Source of the DNA: Mycobacterium sherrisii
GTDB taxonomy: Bacteria > Actinomycetota > Actinomycetes > Mycobacteriales > Mycobacteriaceae
NCBI RefSeq assembly: GCF_002102355.1
Contig: NZ_LQPT01000076.1
Location: forward strand, 1 to 64,000
Reading direction: 5' to 3'
Length of the DNA stretch: 64,000 nt
Below the pieces are notes generated by a model that made no database searches, had not been told where the DNA came from, and was given only the letters and a program-made list of their open reading frames with translations. Position numbers and translations under genes: made by a program. How positions within the stretch are numbered: position 1 is the stretch's first letter; every line of letters begins with the position of its first letter. Below, piece by piece: positions 18,689-27,308 of the stretch.

Positions 18689-19750
18689 ATGTGGGCTCGG
18701 CTCGTGGTGGCACCGTGGTGGGTGCATTGGCTGCTCAACGCGGCCATCTTCGCCGTCACGTTGTCCGTGCTGGGCGCCTTGGGATTTCCCGTCCTCGTCA
18801 TGTACGGCTGGACCTGGCCGGTGCTGGCGGTGCTGGCCTTCAGCCTGACCGTGACCGCGCTGTTGACCCTTGCGCGGCGCCCGGCGCAGCAGAGTTTCGC
18901 GCGGATCGTCGCCGCGTTGAATCTGGAACAGCGCTCGAACGTCGTCCGGGCGCTGCGCACGGGCGAGGCGCCGGCGGACCCGACGGTGTTGGCGGCCGCG
19001 ATCCGGGTCGCCGACCTCACCGCCGCATACCTGCGCCGGGTGCCGCGCTGGCAGCGGCGGGCGGCCTGGCTGGTTCCGCTGCTGGCAGCGGCGGCGGGGG
19101 TGCTGGAATTCGTCGGCCACGATGCGCGCGTCGGTCTGATCTGGGTTGTGCTGGCAGTGCTGGTGGCTGGCCGGCTGGGGTGGATGACACGCGCTGCGCG
19201 ACGATTGCCGCTGCATCTCGAGCTACTGCGGTCGGCGGCAAACGCGAGCCCGCAAGCACTTTCGGCGCTGGACCATTCCGACGACATCCCGGCCGCGCCG
19301 CCCGGATTGCGCTACCGCATCGTCGTGGTCGTGGTGGTGGCGGTCGCCGCCGGCGCGGTGGGGGCACTGGCGGGCTATCTGCAGGACCAGCCCAGCCATG
19401 ACTGCCGGACCGCCGACGCGGCGGTGAATTACATCCATGCGCACCCGGATATGCTCGATCCCTGGCTGATCATGCCCGGCGGTCCCGGTCTGGACGAGTA
19501 CCGGAACTGGTCAGATCAACTCGTCGCCTACTCGCATCAGGTGTCGGCGCCGGAGCTCGCACCCCACCTGCGCCGCATTGCCGAGTTGTCCACGACGGCG
19601 GTATCGACGGTCACCGAGGCGCGCCGTGACTCGTTTGCGACACCGCCCCCCGACCAGGTGTTCGCGTGGCGCGGCTCCTATCAGCACACCATCGGCCAGC
19701 TCATCGAGGCGGACAACGCGCTCATCCCGCCATGTCATCTTCGGCGTTGA
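18689..19750 (+). CDS. Hypothetical membrane protein
   Basis: A 353-residue protein with two N-terminal helices (residues about 10-60), two central ones (GLIWVVLAVLVAG region) and one more near residue 210 (RIVVVVVVAVAAGAVGALAGYL), followed by an exported C-terminal domain of about 130 residues with two Cys (SHDCRTADAAV; PPCHLRR). I do not recognise the family. It starts 22 bases after the mbtK-like gene and may share its transcript. Confidence 0.6.
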   Translation: MWARLVVAPWWVHWLLNAAIFAVTLSVLGALGFPVLVMYGWTWPVLAVLAFSLTVTALLTLARRPAQQSFARIVAALNLEQRSNVVRALRTGEAPADPTVLAAAIRVADLTAAYLRRVPRWQRRAAWLVPLLAAAAGVLEFVGHDARVGLIWVVLAVLVAGRLGWMTRAARRLPLHLELLRSAANASPQALSALDHSDDIPAAPPGLRYRIVVVVVVAVAAGAVGALAGYLQDQPSHDCRTADAAVNYIHAHPDMLDPWLIMPGGPGLDEYRNWSDQLVAYSHQVSAPELAPHLRRIAELSTTAVSTVTEARRDSFATPPPDQVFAWRGSYQHTIGQLIEADNALIPPCHLRR

Positions 19751-19787
19751 GTCGCTGCGCGGGTGCGGATTTGGCGTCATCACGACG

Positions 19788-20885
19788 TCAATAGTCGAGC
19801 TGCGCCAACGAGATGTCACCCAGGCGTCGGGTCTCGTCGAGTGAGAGCACCGCCGGAACCATTTCGCTGGTGACCAGCCCGTGGCGGCCGGTCAGCTCGT
19901 CGACGATGTCGAAACTGCGCGCGATCGACTCCGGCGTGTCGACGATGATGGTGGTGACCGGAACCCGGCGCGTGACCTGAAAGAACTTGTCCCCGTGCGG
20001 TTTGTGGTCACCGTAGAAGCCCCACACGCCCCGCAGCACCGTCGCCCCGCGAGCGGTTCCCGAACGCAGCAGGCGATGCACCAATGCGCGGTGGATCGGC
20101 AACTGCTCGTGTCGAGTGGCTTCGGCGGTGTAAACCATCAGCTTCTGCCACAGGGTGCGCCCGTGCGTATCCGTGGCGGGGAGCTGCTGCGGACGCGCCA
20201 ACGTCGCGCCGTCGCGCTTGCACAGCCGGACCCGTTCGACGGTCAGCAGCGGGTCGGCCAGCAGATCCGCCAACTCCGTTGTGGCAGTTACAACTTGGTC
20301 GGTCGAGCCAATGCCGATGATCATCATCGGCACGTCGCCGTTGCGGCCCAAAAAGTGGGCCCGGAAACGTTGCCCATGTGCTGTGCCGTCGACGCCGAGA
20401 AGTGCTATCGCCCCAGCGAATCCGTGCCGATGCAGCAGGTCGCAGACGCCGTAGTAGGCGGGCTTACCGGCGATGCGTGCTTGACGGCCGACGTACACGG
20501 TCAGTTTCGCGGCATCACCGTTGTGGGCGTCGAAGCCACCGAGCGCGCCGGTGCCACGCTCCCGGGTGAACAGCCGTGCGCGCTCCACGGTTAGCAGCCC
20601 GCGACCGGTGAGTGCGGCCACCTCGCCGATCACGGAGCGGATCCTGGGCTCGACGTCGACCGCCGCGACCGCCACCGCCGGATCTTCGGACAAGCTCAAC
20701 GACACGTCACTGCGCAGTTCGTGGCTCGGTCCGAAACTGGCGATACCGCGCAGCATCACGCTGGTGGCCACGTCATGAGTGCCGAACACGTCGAACATCG
20801 CGTCGGCCAGAAAGCGCCTGCCGTCGCCGACGGCGTGCTGGCGCTCGCCGAAGTACGCGGTCAACTTCAAACACGGCTGGTTCAT
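19788..20885 (-). CDS. Triple DUF190 protein of the fluoride operon
   Basis: A 365-residue cytosolic protein made of three DUF190 repeats, beginning near CLKLTAYFGE (residue 5), AKLTVYVGRQ (about 123) and QKLMVYTAEA (about 247). Each repeat has the family pattern of a Tyr-rich first strand, a helix with LL-HG/GTARGAT, and a Leu-Thr-Val-Glu or similar end. DUF190 genes travel with crcB fluoride channels. Its ATG overlaps the stop of the second crcB gene (ATGA). A regulatory or scaffolding role is likely but unproven. Confidence 0.87.
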   Translation of the reverse strand: MNQPCLKLTAYFGERQHAVGDGRRFLADAMFDVFGTHDVATSVMLRGIASFGPSHELRSDVSLSLSEDPAVAVAAVDVEPRIRSVIGEVAALTGRGLLTVERARLFTRERGTGALGGFDAHNGDAAKLTVYVGRQARIAGKPAYYGVCDLLHRHGFAGAIALLGVDGTAHGQRFRAHFLGRNGDVPMMIIGIGSTDQVVTATTELADLLADPLLTVERVRLCKRDGATLARPQQLPATDTHGRTLWQKLMVYTAEATRHEQLPIHRALVHRLLRSGTARGATVLRGVWGFYGDHKPHGDKFFQVTRRVPVTTIIVDTPESIARSFDIVDELTGRHGLVTSEMVPAVLSLDETRRLGDISLAQLDY

Positions 20886-21256
20886 AGCTGCTCCGCCAGC
20901 CATTGTCCGAGTAGCGCGGCCGTCAGGCCCAGCACCACGCTGACCACGACATTGGCTGCCGCCGCCCACGCCCGGCGCTCCTCGCCGAGGCGCTGGGTCT
21001 CCAGCATCCAGGTGGAGAACGTGGTGTAGGCGCCGACGAATGCGGTGCCGGCCAGCAGGGCGGTGTCCCTGCTCAACGACAGACCGCCGAGGAAACCGAG
21101 CAGCGCGGCGCCGCTGATGTTCACCGCCAGCGTGCCGACCGGAAACGGCAGGGCCAGCCGGCGCGTGACCGTGCGGTCGACCAGAAACCGCAGCACCGAC
21201 CCGATGCCGCCGATGACCGCGACCGCGGTCCAGGCCAGGATCGCCGTCGCCGTCAC
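20882..21256 (-). CDS. crcB: Fluoride channel subunit CrcB/Fluc (second)
   Basis: A 124-residue four-helix membrane protein of the Fluc fluoride-export family: [13 protein letters not shown] (helix 1 with Arg), [18 protein letters not shown] (the polar Asn track) and [13 protein letters not shown] (the Phe and Thr-Phe-Ser-Thr box). Two different crcB genes in a row imply a heterodimeric channel. The GTG start overlaps the previous crcB stop (GTGA) and the stop overlaps the DUF190 start. Confidence 0.92.
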   Translation of the reverse strand: MTATAILAWTAVAVIGGIGSVLRFLVDRTVTRRLALPFPVGTLAVNISGAALLGFLGGLSLSRDTALLAGTAFVGAYTTFSTWMLETQRLGEERRAWAAAANVVVSVVLGLTAALLGQWLAEQL

Positions 21257-21651
21257 GAACGCACCCGCGCCCGGCGCACCATCGCGGTGGCCACCTGCAC
21301 CGCCACCAACCCCAGCACGACGCTGACGATCGTGTAGGTCGCCGCGAGCGCCCAGTGGCCGTGCTCGATCATTCTCAGCGTCTCCACTTGCATCGTGGAG
21401 AACGTCGTCAGGCCGCCGCACAGGCCGGTGCCCAGCACCGGGCGCCGATAACTCGACACCGGCAGCCGCTCGAGCAGCCGGGTGGTGAAGTAGCCGATCA
21501 AGAACGCACCGACGATGTTGACGATGAACGTCGGCCAGGGCCAGGCGCCGGGGTCGGCCACGGTCAGTGTGCTCGACGCGGCGCGGGCCAGCGTGCCGAG
21601 CGCACCGCCGGCGAAAACCGCGGCCAGTTCGCGATAGTCGGGTTGTGCCAC
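21253..21651 (-). CDS. crcB: Fluoride channel subunit CrcB/Fluc (first)
   Basis: A 132-residue Fluc subunit with [28 protein letters not shown] and [14 protein letters not shown], the same conserved elements as its neighbour. GTG at 21651 follows AAAGGGAACC. It heads the three-gene fluoride-resistance operon crcB-crcB-DUF190, which parallels Rv3069-Rv3071. No crcB-type fluoride riboswitch is visible in the 80-base gap to the divergent pgm gene. Confidence 0.92.
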   Translation of the reverse strand: MAQPDYRELAAVFAGGALGTLARAASSTLTVADPGAWPWPTFIVNIVGAFLIGYFTTRLLERLPVSSYRRPVLGTGLCGGLTTFSTMQVETLRMIEHGHWALAATYTIVSVVLGLVAVQVATAMVRRARVRS

Positions 21652-21731
21652 GTGTTGGTTCCCTTTCGTTTGCCCATGCACTTGCAGCACGAAGCGACGT
21701 GCGCGCCGCGACACGGGCACAATCTGTAGAC

Positions 21732-23363
21732 ATGGCCAACCCGCGAGCCGGTCAGCCGGCCCAGCCCGAAGACCTCGTCGATCTCTCCCATCTAGTCACG
21801 GCGTACTACGCCATCCAACCCGACCCCGAGGACGTCGCGCAGCAAGTTGTCTTCGGCACGTCGGGCCACCGCGGCTCGTCCCTCAACGGCGCCTTCAACG
21901 AGGCGCACATCGTGGCGATCACCCAGGCGATCGTCGAGTATCGGGCGGCCCACGGTACGACCGGCCCGTTGTTCATCGGCCGTGATACGCACGGTCTTTC
22001 CGAGCCGGCATGGGTGTCGGCGCTCGAAGTGCTGGCGGCCAACGACGTGACCGCAGTGATCGACTCCGCCGACCGCTACACGCCGACTCCGGCGATCAGC
22101 CACGCCATCCTCACCTACAACCGCGGGCGTGGCGAAGCGCTGGCCGACGGTATCGTCGTGACCCCCTCGCACAACCCGCCGCCGGACGGTGGCTTCAAGT
22201 ACAACCCGCCCAACGGTGGCCCGGCCGATACCGAGGCGACCAACGCAATTGCCAAACGCGCCAACGAAATTCTGCGAGCCGGTGGCTCTGGGGTGAAGCG
22301 GGTTCCGCTGGCGCGGGCACTGCAGACGGTGCGCCGCCACGATTACCTGGACAGCTACGTCGACGACCTGCCGAACGTGGTGGACGTGGACGTGATCCGC
22401 AAAGCGGGCGTCCGGATCGGTGCCGACCCGCTCGGCGGTGCCAGCGTGGACTACTGGGCCGCCATCGCCGAACGGCACCGGCTTGAGCTGACGGTCGTCA
22501 ATCCGCTGGTCGACGCGACCTGGCGGTTCATGACGCTCGACCACGACGGCAAGATCCGGATGGATTGCAGTTCCCCGGACGCGATGGCCGGGCTGATCGC
22601 GAGCCGTGACCACTACCAGATCGCCACCGGCAACGACGCCGACTCCGACCGCCATGGCATCGTCACCCCGGACGCGGGGTTGATGAATCCCAATCACTAC
22701 CTGGCCGCGGCCATCGACTACCTGTATACGCATCGGCCGTCCTGGCCGGCCGGTATCGCGGTCGGCAAGACCGCGGTCAGCTCTTCGATCATTGACCGGG
22801 TGGTGGCCGGGATCGACCGCAAACTCGTCGAAGTTCCCGTCGGTTTCAAGTGGTTCGTGGACGGCTTGATCGGTGGCACCATCGGTTTCGGCGGCGAGGA
22901 GTCGGCCGGCGCATCGTTCCTGCGGCGCGACGGATCGGTGTGGACCACCGACAAGGACGGCATCATCTTGGCCCTGCTGGCGTCGGAGATTCTGGCCGTC
23001 ACCGATGCCACGCCGTCGCAGCTGTATCAAGAGCTCGCCGACAAATACGGCACACCGTGCTACGCCCGGGTCGACGAAGCCGCCAATCGGGAGCAGAAGG
23101 CCCGGCTGTCCCGGCTGTCCGCCGACGAGGTCACCGCCACGGAATTGGCGGGGGAGCCGATCACCGCCAAGCTCACCGCGGCGCCCGGCAACGGTGCCCC
23201 GCTGGGCGGGCTGAAAGTGACCACCGCCAATGCGTGGTTTGCCGCCCGGCCGTCGGGCACCGAGGACGTGTACAAGATTTACGCGGAATCTTTCAACGGG
23301 CCCGACCATTTGGCCGAGGTGCAAGAAACCGCGCGCGAGGTGGTTAATAAAGTCATTGGGTGA
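21732..23363 (+). CDS. pgm: Phosphoglucomutase (alpha-D-glucose-1,6-phosphate dependent)
   Basis: A 543-residue PgmA that interconverts glucose-1-phosphate and glucose-6-phosphate, feeding glycogen, trehalose and wall glycans. The active-site serine loop is [16 protein letters not shown], the metal loop is [10 protein letters not shown], the sugar loop is [12 protein letters not shown] and the phosphate loop is [14 protein letters not shown]. Length is normal. It is divergent from the fluoride operon as in M. tuberculosis (Rv3068c). The downstream MFS gene overlaps its stop. Confidence 0.95.
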   Translation: MANPRAGQPAQPEDLVDLSHLVTAYYAIQPDPEDVAQQVVFGTSGHRGSSLNGAFNEAHIVAITQAIVEYRAAHGTTGPLFIGRDTHGLSEPAWVSALEVLAANDVTAVIDSADRYTPTPAISHAILTYNRGRGEALADGIVVTPSHNPPPDGGFKYNPPNGGPADTEATNAIAKRANEILRAGGSGVKRVPLARALQTVRRHDYLDSYVDDLPNVVDVDVIRKAGVRIGADPLGGASVDYWAAIAERHRLELTVVNPLVDATWRFMTLDHDGKIRMDCSSPDAMAGLIASRDHYQIATGNDADSDRHGIVTPDAGLMNPNHYLAAAIDYLYTHRPSWPAGIAVGKTAVSSSIIDRVVAGIDRKLVEVPVGFKWFVDGLIGGTIGFGGEESAGASFLRRDGSVWTTDKDGIILALLASEILAVTDATPSQLYQELADKYGTPCYARVDEAANREQKARLSRLSADEVTATELAGEPITAKLTAAPGNGAPLGGLKVTTANAWFAARPSGTEDVYKIYAESFNGPDHLAEVQETAREVVNKVIG

Positions 23364-24625
23364 CTTGTTGCCTCCGTCTCGCCCGCGCGGGGGGTCGCGG
23401 GTCCGCGTCCGCCCGGTTGCCGCGCGAAGTGTGGATTCTCAGCTGGGCGAACGTCATGATTGCGCTCGGCTATGGGGTGATCTCGCCGGCGCTGCCCACC
23501 TTTGCCCGCACCTTCGGGGTCAGCATCAAGGCGGTGACTTTTCTGGTCACCGTCTTTTCGTTGAGCCGATTGTGCTTCGCACCCGTCAGCGGACTGCTGG
23601 CGCAACGGTTGGGTGAGCGGCGTATCTATATCGGCGGTTTGCTGATCGTCGCCATTTCGACCGCGGCCTGTGCTTTCTCGCAGGCGTATTGGCAATTGCT
23701 GGTATTCCGGGTGTGCAGCGGCATCGGGTCGACGATGTTCTACGTCTCGGCGCTGGGGTTGATGATCCACATCAGCCCTCCCGACGCGCGGGGGCGGATC
23801 GCGGGCCTGTTCACCACGTCATTCATGGTGGGCGCCGTCGGGGGTCCGGCGGTCGGCGGCCTGGCCGCCGGGTGGGGGCTGACCGCTCCGTTCGTCGTGT
23901 ACGGCCTGGCGATGCTCGGCGTGGCCGTGGTGCTGTTCTACAGCCTGCGGAACTCGGCGTTGGCCGCGCCGCCACCGCCGACCCGATCGACCGTGACGAT
24001 GGGCGAGGCGCTGCGGGTTCGGGCCTATCGGTCGGCGCTGCTGTCGAACTTCGCGACCGGCTGGTCGGCGTTCGGGCTGCGCGTCGCCCTGGTGCCGCTC
24101 TTCATCTCCGACGTGATGGGCCGCGGTGTGGGCGTCATCGGCGTCGTGCTGGCGGCGTTCGCCGGCGGTAACGCGCTGGCCGTCGTCCCCAGCGGCTACC
24201 TCTCGGACCGGATGGGACGGCGCACGTTGTTGATCGTCGGGCTGGTGACGTCGGGGCTGGCGACCGGATGGCTGGGCTTCGTGTCGGCGCTGCCGACCTT
24301 TCTGATCGCGGCCGCCGTGGTGGGCGCGATGACGGGCATCTTCATGTCACCGCTGCAGGCCGCCGTCGCCGACATCCTCGGCAGCCAGGCCCGTGCCGGT
24401 CTTCCGGTGGCGACGGTCCAGATGATGTCGGATCTGGGTGCCATCGTCGGGTCCCTGGTGGTCGGCTGGGCGGCCGAACAGTGGAGCTACACCTGGGGCT
24501 TCACCATCAGCGGGCTGGTTCTGCTGATCGCGGCCGTTGGCTGGGTGGCGGCACCGGAAACCAAGGCGATGCCGGCTCCGGACAAGGAATTCTTGGCGGG
24601 GGAGGCGGACGTCGAGCCGGTGTGA
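23360..24625 (+). CDS. MFS transporter
   Basis: A 421-residue major facilitator with 12 predicted helices. It begins with a short cytosolic leader, then [25 protein letters not shown] in helix 1. The loop 2-3 signature appears as [11 protein letters not shown] and its repeat as [11 protein letters not shown]. The family exports drugs or small metabolites; the substrate is unknown. The GTG start overlaps the pgm stop (GTGA), so translation is coupled. Confidence 0.88.
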   Translation: MTCCLRLARAGGRGSASARLPREVWILSWANVMIALGYGVISPALPTFARTFGVSIKAVTFLVTVFSLSRLCFAPVSGLLAQRLGERRIYIGGLLIVAISTAACAFSQAYWQLLVFRVCSGIGSTMFYVSALGLMIHISPPDARGRIAGLFTTSFMVGAVGGPAVGGLAAGWGLTAPFVVYGLAMLGVAVVLFYSLRNSALAAPPPPTRSTVTMGEALRVRAYRSALLSNFATGWSAFGLRVALVPLFISDVMGRGVGVIGVVLAAFAGGNALAVVPSGYLSDRMGRRTLLIVGLVTSGLATGWLGFVSALPTFLIAAAVVGAMTGIFMSPLQAAVADILGSQARAGLPVATVQMMSDLGAIVGSLVVGWAAEQWSYTWGFTISGLVLLIAAVGWVAAPETKAMPAPDKEFLAGEADVEPV

Positions 24626-24678
24626 CCTGCAACTTTGAAGGACAGGTACCGGTGGTGTAGCTTCGATGGGCACGACTT

Positions 24679-24751
24679 GGGGCTATGGCGCAGCTGGTAG
24701 CGCACCACACTGGCAGTGTGGGGGTCAGGGGTTCGAGTCCCCTTAGCTCCA
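24679..24751 (+). tRNA. tRNA-Ala (anticodon GGC)
   Basis: A 73-base cloverleaf. The acceptor stem GGGGCTA pairs with TAGCTCC (one G-T pair), the D arm is GCGC...GCGC, the anticodon loop is CTGGCAG with anticodon GGC, and the T arm is AGGGG-TTCGAGT-CCCCT. The CCA end is not encoded, which is common in mycobacteria. Confidence 0.95.
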
Positions 24752-25141
24752 CCCATGTGAACAGGCGGTTCGCGAAGGTCGGAGCGTGATGATTCCGTCC
24801 AACCGTCGGTCGACGACAGTCCTCGTTCGAACGACGGCGCCACACTCGAACACTCGGACGTGACGACACCGCATGTCCAGCGTGGGCTTAAGCAGATCAG
24901 TAGCTCTGGCTGTTACAGCGGCAGTCTGACGATGCGGTCTGTCTGAACTGAGTGTGAAAGCCGATCCATCCACGCTCGGCCGTGAGCCCAATCCACTCCA
25001 CCTCGCCAACACATTGCGCTTCTGCTTCGCCGTAGTGTTACGCATCGTCGTTAGTGCAAATCAGCTTCCCGGAGCAACGCAGGGACTCGGAGCGCAGCCA
25101 AACTGCGCTCGACGAAGACGTGCGTAAGTTCTGTGCTCGTT
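24752..25141. other. Intergenic region after tRNA-Ala
   Basis: About 390 bases between the tRNA and the end of the formamidase gene. No coding pattern, RNA gene or repeat of the tRNA 3' end is apparent to me. Integrative elements often target tRNA 3' ends, but I see no integrase nearby. Confidence 0.5.
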
Positions 25142-26389
25142 TCAGGACGACACGGCACAGCTGCCGCGATCTGCTCGCACCGGACCACTCGCCGTCGGCC
25201 GGATGTCGAAATCGAAGATGGCAGTAGGCAAATACAACGAGCAGCAGGCGTTCGGGATGTCGACAACACCACTGACCCGGCCCTCGATCGGTGCCGCGCC
25301 GAGCAACAAGTACGCCTGCGCACCCGAGTAGCCGAACTTCTCCAGGTATGCGACCGCATTCAGGCACGCGTTGCGATACGCCACGGTCGCGTCGTTGTAC
25401 AACTGCGTATCGGTGCCGTGGTCAACGCCGATGCCGATGAACGTCAGGAACTCCGAATAGCGCGGTTCAACGTTGCCCGGCATCAGAATCGGATTCGTCG
25501 TCACCCCGTACGTTTCCATTCCGCCCTTGATCAGGTCGATGTGGAAGTCGATGAAGCCGCCCATCTCGATGGCGCCGCAAAAGGTGATCTCGCCGTCGCC
25601 TTGGCTGAAGTGGAGGTCGCCGCCGGAGAATAAGGCGCCCGGCACGTGGACCGGATAGAACACCCGCGAGCCGCGGGTGAAGTTCTTGATGTCGTGATTG
25701 CCGCCGTTCTCCCGGGCGGGCACGGTGCGTGCGCCCTCACGGGCGATCGCGGCCAGTGCTTCGCCAGTTGCGGTGCCGCCTAACGTATTTTCCTCCAAGG
25801 GCGGCAGCGCCAGCGGTGGCACCCGGGTCGGATCGGTGTCGATCAGCGCCCGCTCGCGGGCATTCCACCTACTCAGCAGCTCAGGCGACGGCGCCGTGCC
25901 GAACAGCCCGGGGTGGGTGATCCCCGTGAACTCCACTCCGGGGATGTGCCGCGAGGTGCACTTCTGGCCCGCGAAATCCCAAATGGCTTTGTACGCGTCG
26001 GGGAAGTGGTCGGTGAGGAAGCCGCCTCCGTTGGCCTTCGCGAAGATGCCGGTGTAGCCCCAGCCCTGACCGGGAACGTCCCCGACCTGCTGTGGCACTG
26101 GACCCAGGTCGAGAATGTCGACGACCAGCAGATCGCCGGGTTCGGCACCCTCGACGTAGAGCGGCCCGGACAGCATGTGCGCATGCGTCAGGTCGACGTC
26201 GCGCACGTCGTTGGCGGAGTCGTTGTTGCCGATCTGACCGTCGGTCCATTCCCGGCATTCGATTCGAACGTGTTGTCCGGGACGGACATTGGCCGCTGGC
26301 GGGATATCGGGGTGCCACCGGTTGTGACCGGGCACCGCCTGGTCGCGCATCGAGCGTGCCTGGTCAACCGAGAAGACGACGTCGGGCAT
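25142..26389 (-). CDS. fmdA: Formamidase / acetamidase FmdA
   Basis: A 415-residue amidase of the FmdA/AmdA family, which hydrolyses formamide or short aliphatic amides to ammonia and acid. Typical blocks are MPDVVFSVDQ, HNRWHPDIPP, SANDVRDVDLTHAHMLSGP, GGDLHFSQGDGEITFCGA and VVDIPNACCSLYLP. Length is normal. The ATG at 26389 has a perfect GGAGG seven bases upstream. It follows fmdB by 14 bases. Confidence 0.93.
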   Translation of the reverse strand: MPDVVFSVDQARSMRDQAVPGHNRWHPDIPPAANVRPGQHVRIECREWTDGQIGNNDSANDVRDVDLTHAHMLSGPLYVEGAEPGDLLVVDILDLGPVPQQVGDVPGQGWGYTGIFAKANGGGFLTDHFPDAYKAIWDFAGQKCTSRHIPGVEFTGITHPGLFGTAPSPELLSRWNARERALIDTDPTRVPPLALPPLEENTLGGTATGEALAAIAREGARTVPARENGGNHDIKNFTRGSRVFYPVHVPGALFSGGDLHFSQGDGEITFCGAIEMGGFIDFHIDLIKGGMETYGVTTNPILMPGNVEPRYSEFLTFIGIGVDHGTDTQLYNDATVAYRNACLNAVAYLEKFGYSGAQAYLLLGAAPIEGRVSGVVDIPNACCSLYLPTAIFDFDIRPTASGPVRADRGSCAVSS

Positions 26390-26403
26390 GGCAACCTCCA
26401 GAT

Positions 26404-26688
26404 TCAGGGACGGGGCAGACGGGCGTGTCGAGGGTCGGACGTGATAGGGGTTGCGCGCCGCGAACGCCCAGGCACCGACGAAACGACCTGCGGGGCCTCG
26501 GCGCTTCTCTCGCTGGCGTCGTGTGCCCGGCGTACGCCCGTGTCGAGCGCATGCAATGCAGGCGACCCGAACACCCTGCGGGCGGCATCGCCGCAACCGG
26601 GGCAGTCCGTCAGCGACCGCGCCTCGGCCATCGGCCTAACAAGGGTGAACGGACCGCAGTCGCCACACTTGTAGCCGTACGTTGGCAA
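26404..26688 (-). CDS. fmdB: FmdB-family zinc-ribbon protein
   Basis: A 94-residue protein whose N-terminal 40 residues form the FmdB zinc ribbon: MPTYGYKCGDCG (C8, C11) and DCPGCGDAARRVF (C29, C32). FmdB proteins are thought to regulate the formamidase they accompany. The TTG start at 26688 is set by GGAGG six bases upstream. The C-terminal half is low complexity and Arg-rich. It is the promoter-proximal gene of the fmdB-fmdA pair. Confidence 0.87.
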   Translation of the reverse strand: MPTYGYKCGDCGPFTLVRPMAEARSLTDCPGCGDAARRVFGSPALHALDTGVRRAHDASERSAEAPQVVSSVPGRSRRATPITSDPRHARLPRP

Positions 26689-26834
26689 CGCCCACCTCCG
26701 GAGACAACCCTGAAAGACCGGTGGCAGCGCTGCAGGCACCAGTCGTCATGGTAGCGATGCGACCTGGGTGACGCTTGGTACGTCCTGGCGGGCCTTGGTT
26801 GAGGCTGCCGGCCGACCAGAGAGGATCGCCTCGG

Positions 26835-27240
26835 CTACTCTGTCAGGCGCTTCTCGGGGCGGGAAATGATCCGCGCGACGCGCGCTGGAAACAGGGCGCC
26901 CACCGCGGAGGCGGCGCGTGCACCCAATCGTGGCCCACCACAACGGCATCGTCGACAGCCAGCGCGTCCAGGAGATCTGCGAGGTCCTTGCCTAATGCAC
27001 CGATCTGGCCGCTGCGCGGCTTGTCGGCGCGCCGAAAGCGCGTCGAGCCGAAACCCCGCAACCAGGGCCGAAACACTCGATAGCCGTCGTCATGCAGCGC
27101 CGGCAGTACACCATCCCAGCAGTGTGGTGTGTCCGGCCACCCATGCAGGGCGACCAACGGGCGCCCGCCCACGGATCCACTGACCTCACAGGCCACCTTC
27201 AAGTCCGCGGTGCGTCGCAGGACAGTAGTAGTAGCGTTGT
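26835..27240 (-). pseudogene. Alpha/beta hydrolase remnant
   Basis: The N-terminal third of an alpha/beta hydrolase (epoxide hydrolase or haloalkane dehalogenase type) is recognisable: LKVACEVSGS, VALHGWPDTPHCWDG (oxyanion HGWP) and DAVVVGHDW (nucleophile elbow). At the next codon the frame breaks near 26923-26925. Adding one G restores ARAASAVGALFPARVARI, but this second frame reaches a TAG at 26835-26837. The cap and the rest of the catalytic domain are missing, and no good start codon precedes the homology. Confidence 0.75.
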
Positions 27241-27308
27241 CGCCAGCTCGGACGAGGGGGTGGCGATCATGACCGAAGCGCTTCCCGGTGTCGGGGGCGG
27301 GTGACGCG

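Noticed and set aside
21652-21731. Fluoride (crcB) riboswitch
   Set aside because: The 80-base gap lacks the conserved GG-GA-GG and UUC elements of the motif on the minus strand.
24752-25141. Attachment site at the tRNA-Ala 3' end
   Set aside because: No repeat of the tRNA 3' sequence and no integrase are visible in the window.
27092-27304. Small plus-strand frame ending just inside DUF1023
   Set aside because: Most of it is antisense to the hydrolase relic and only the last dozen residues look clean; not enough to call a gene.
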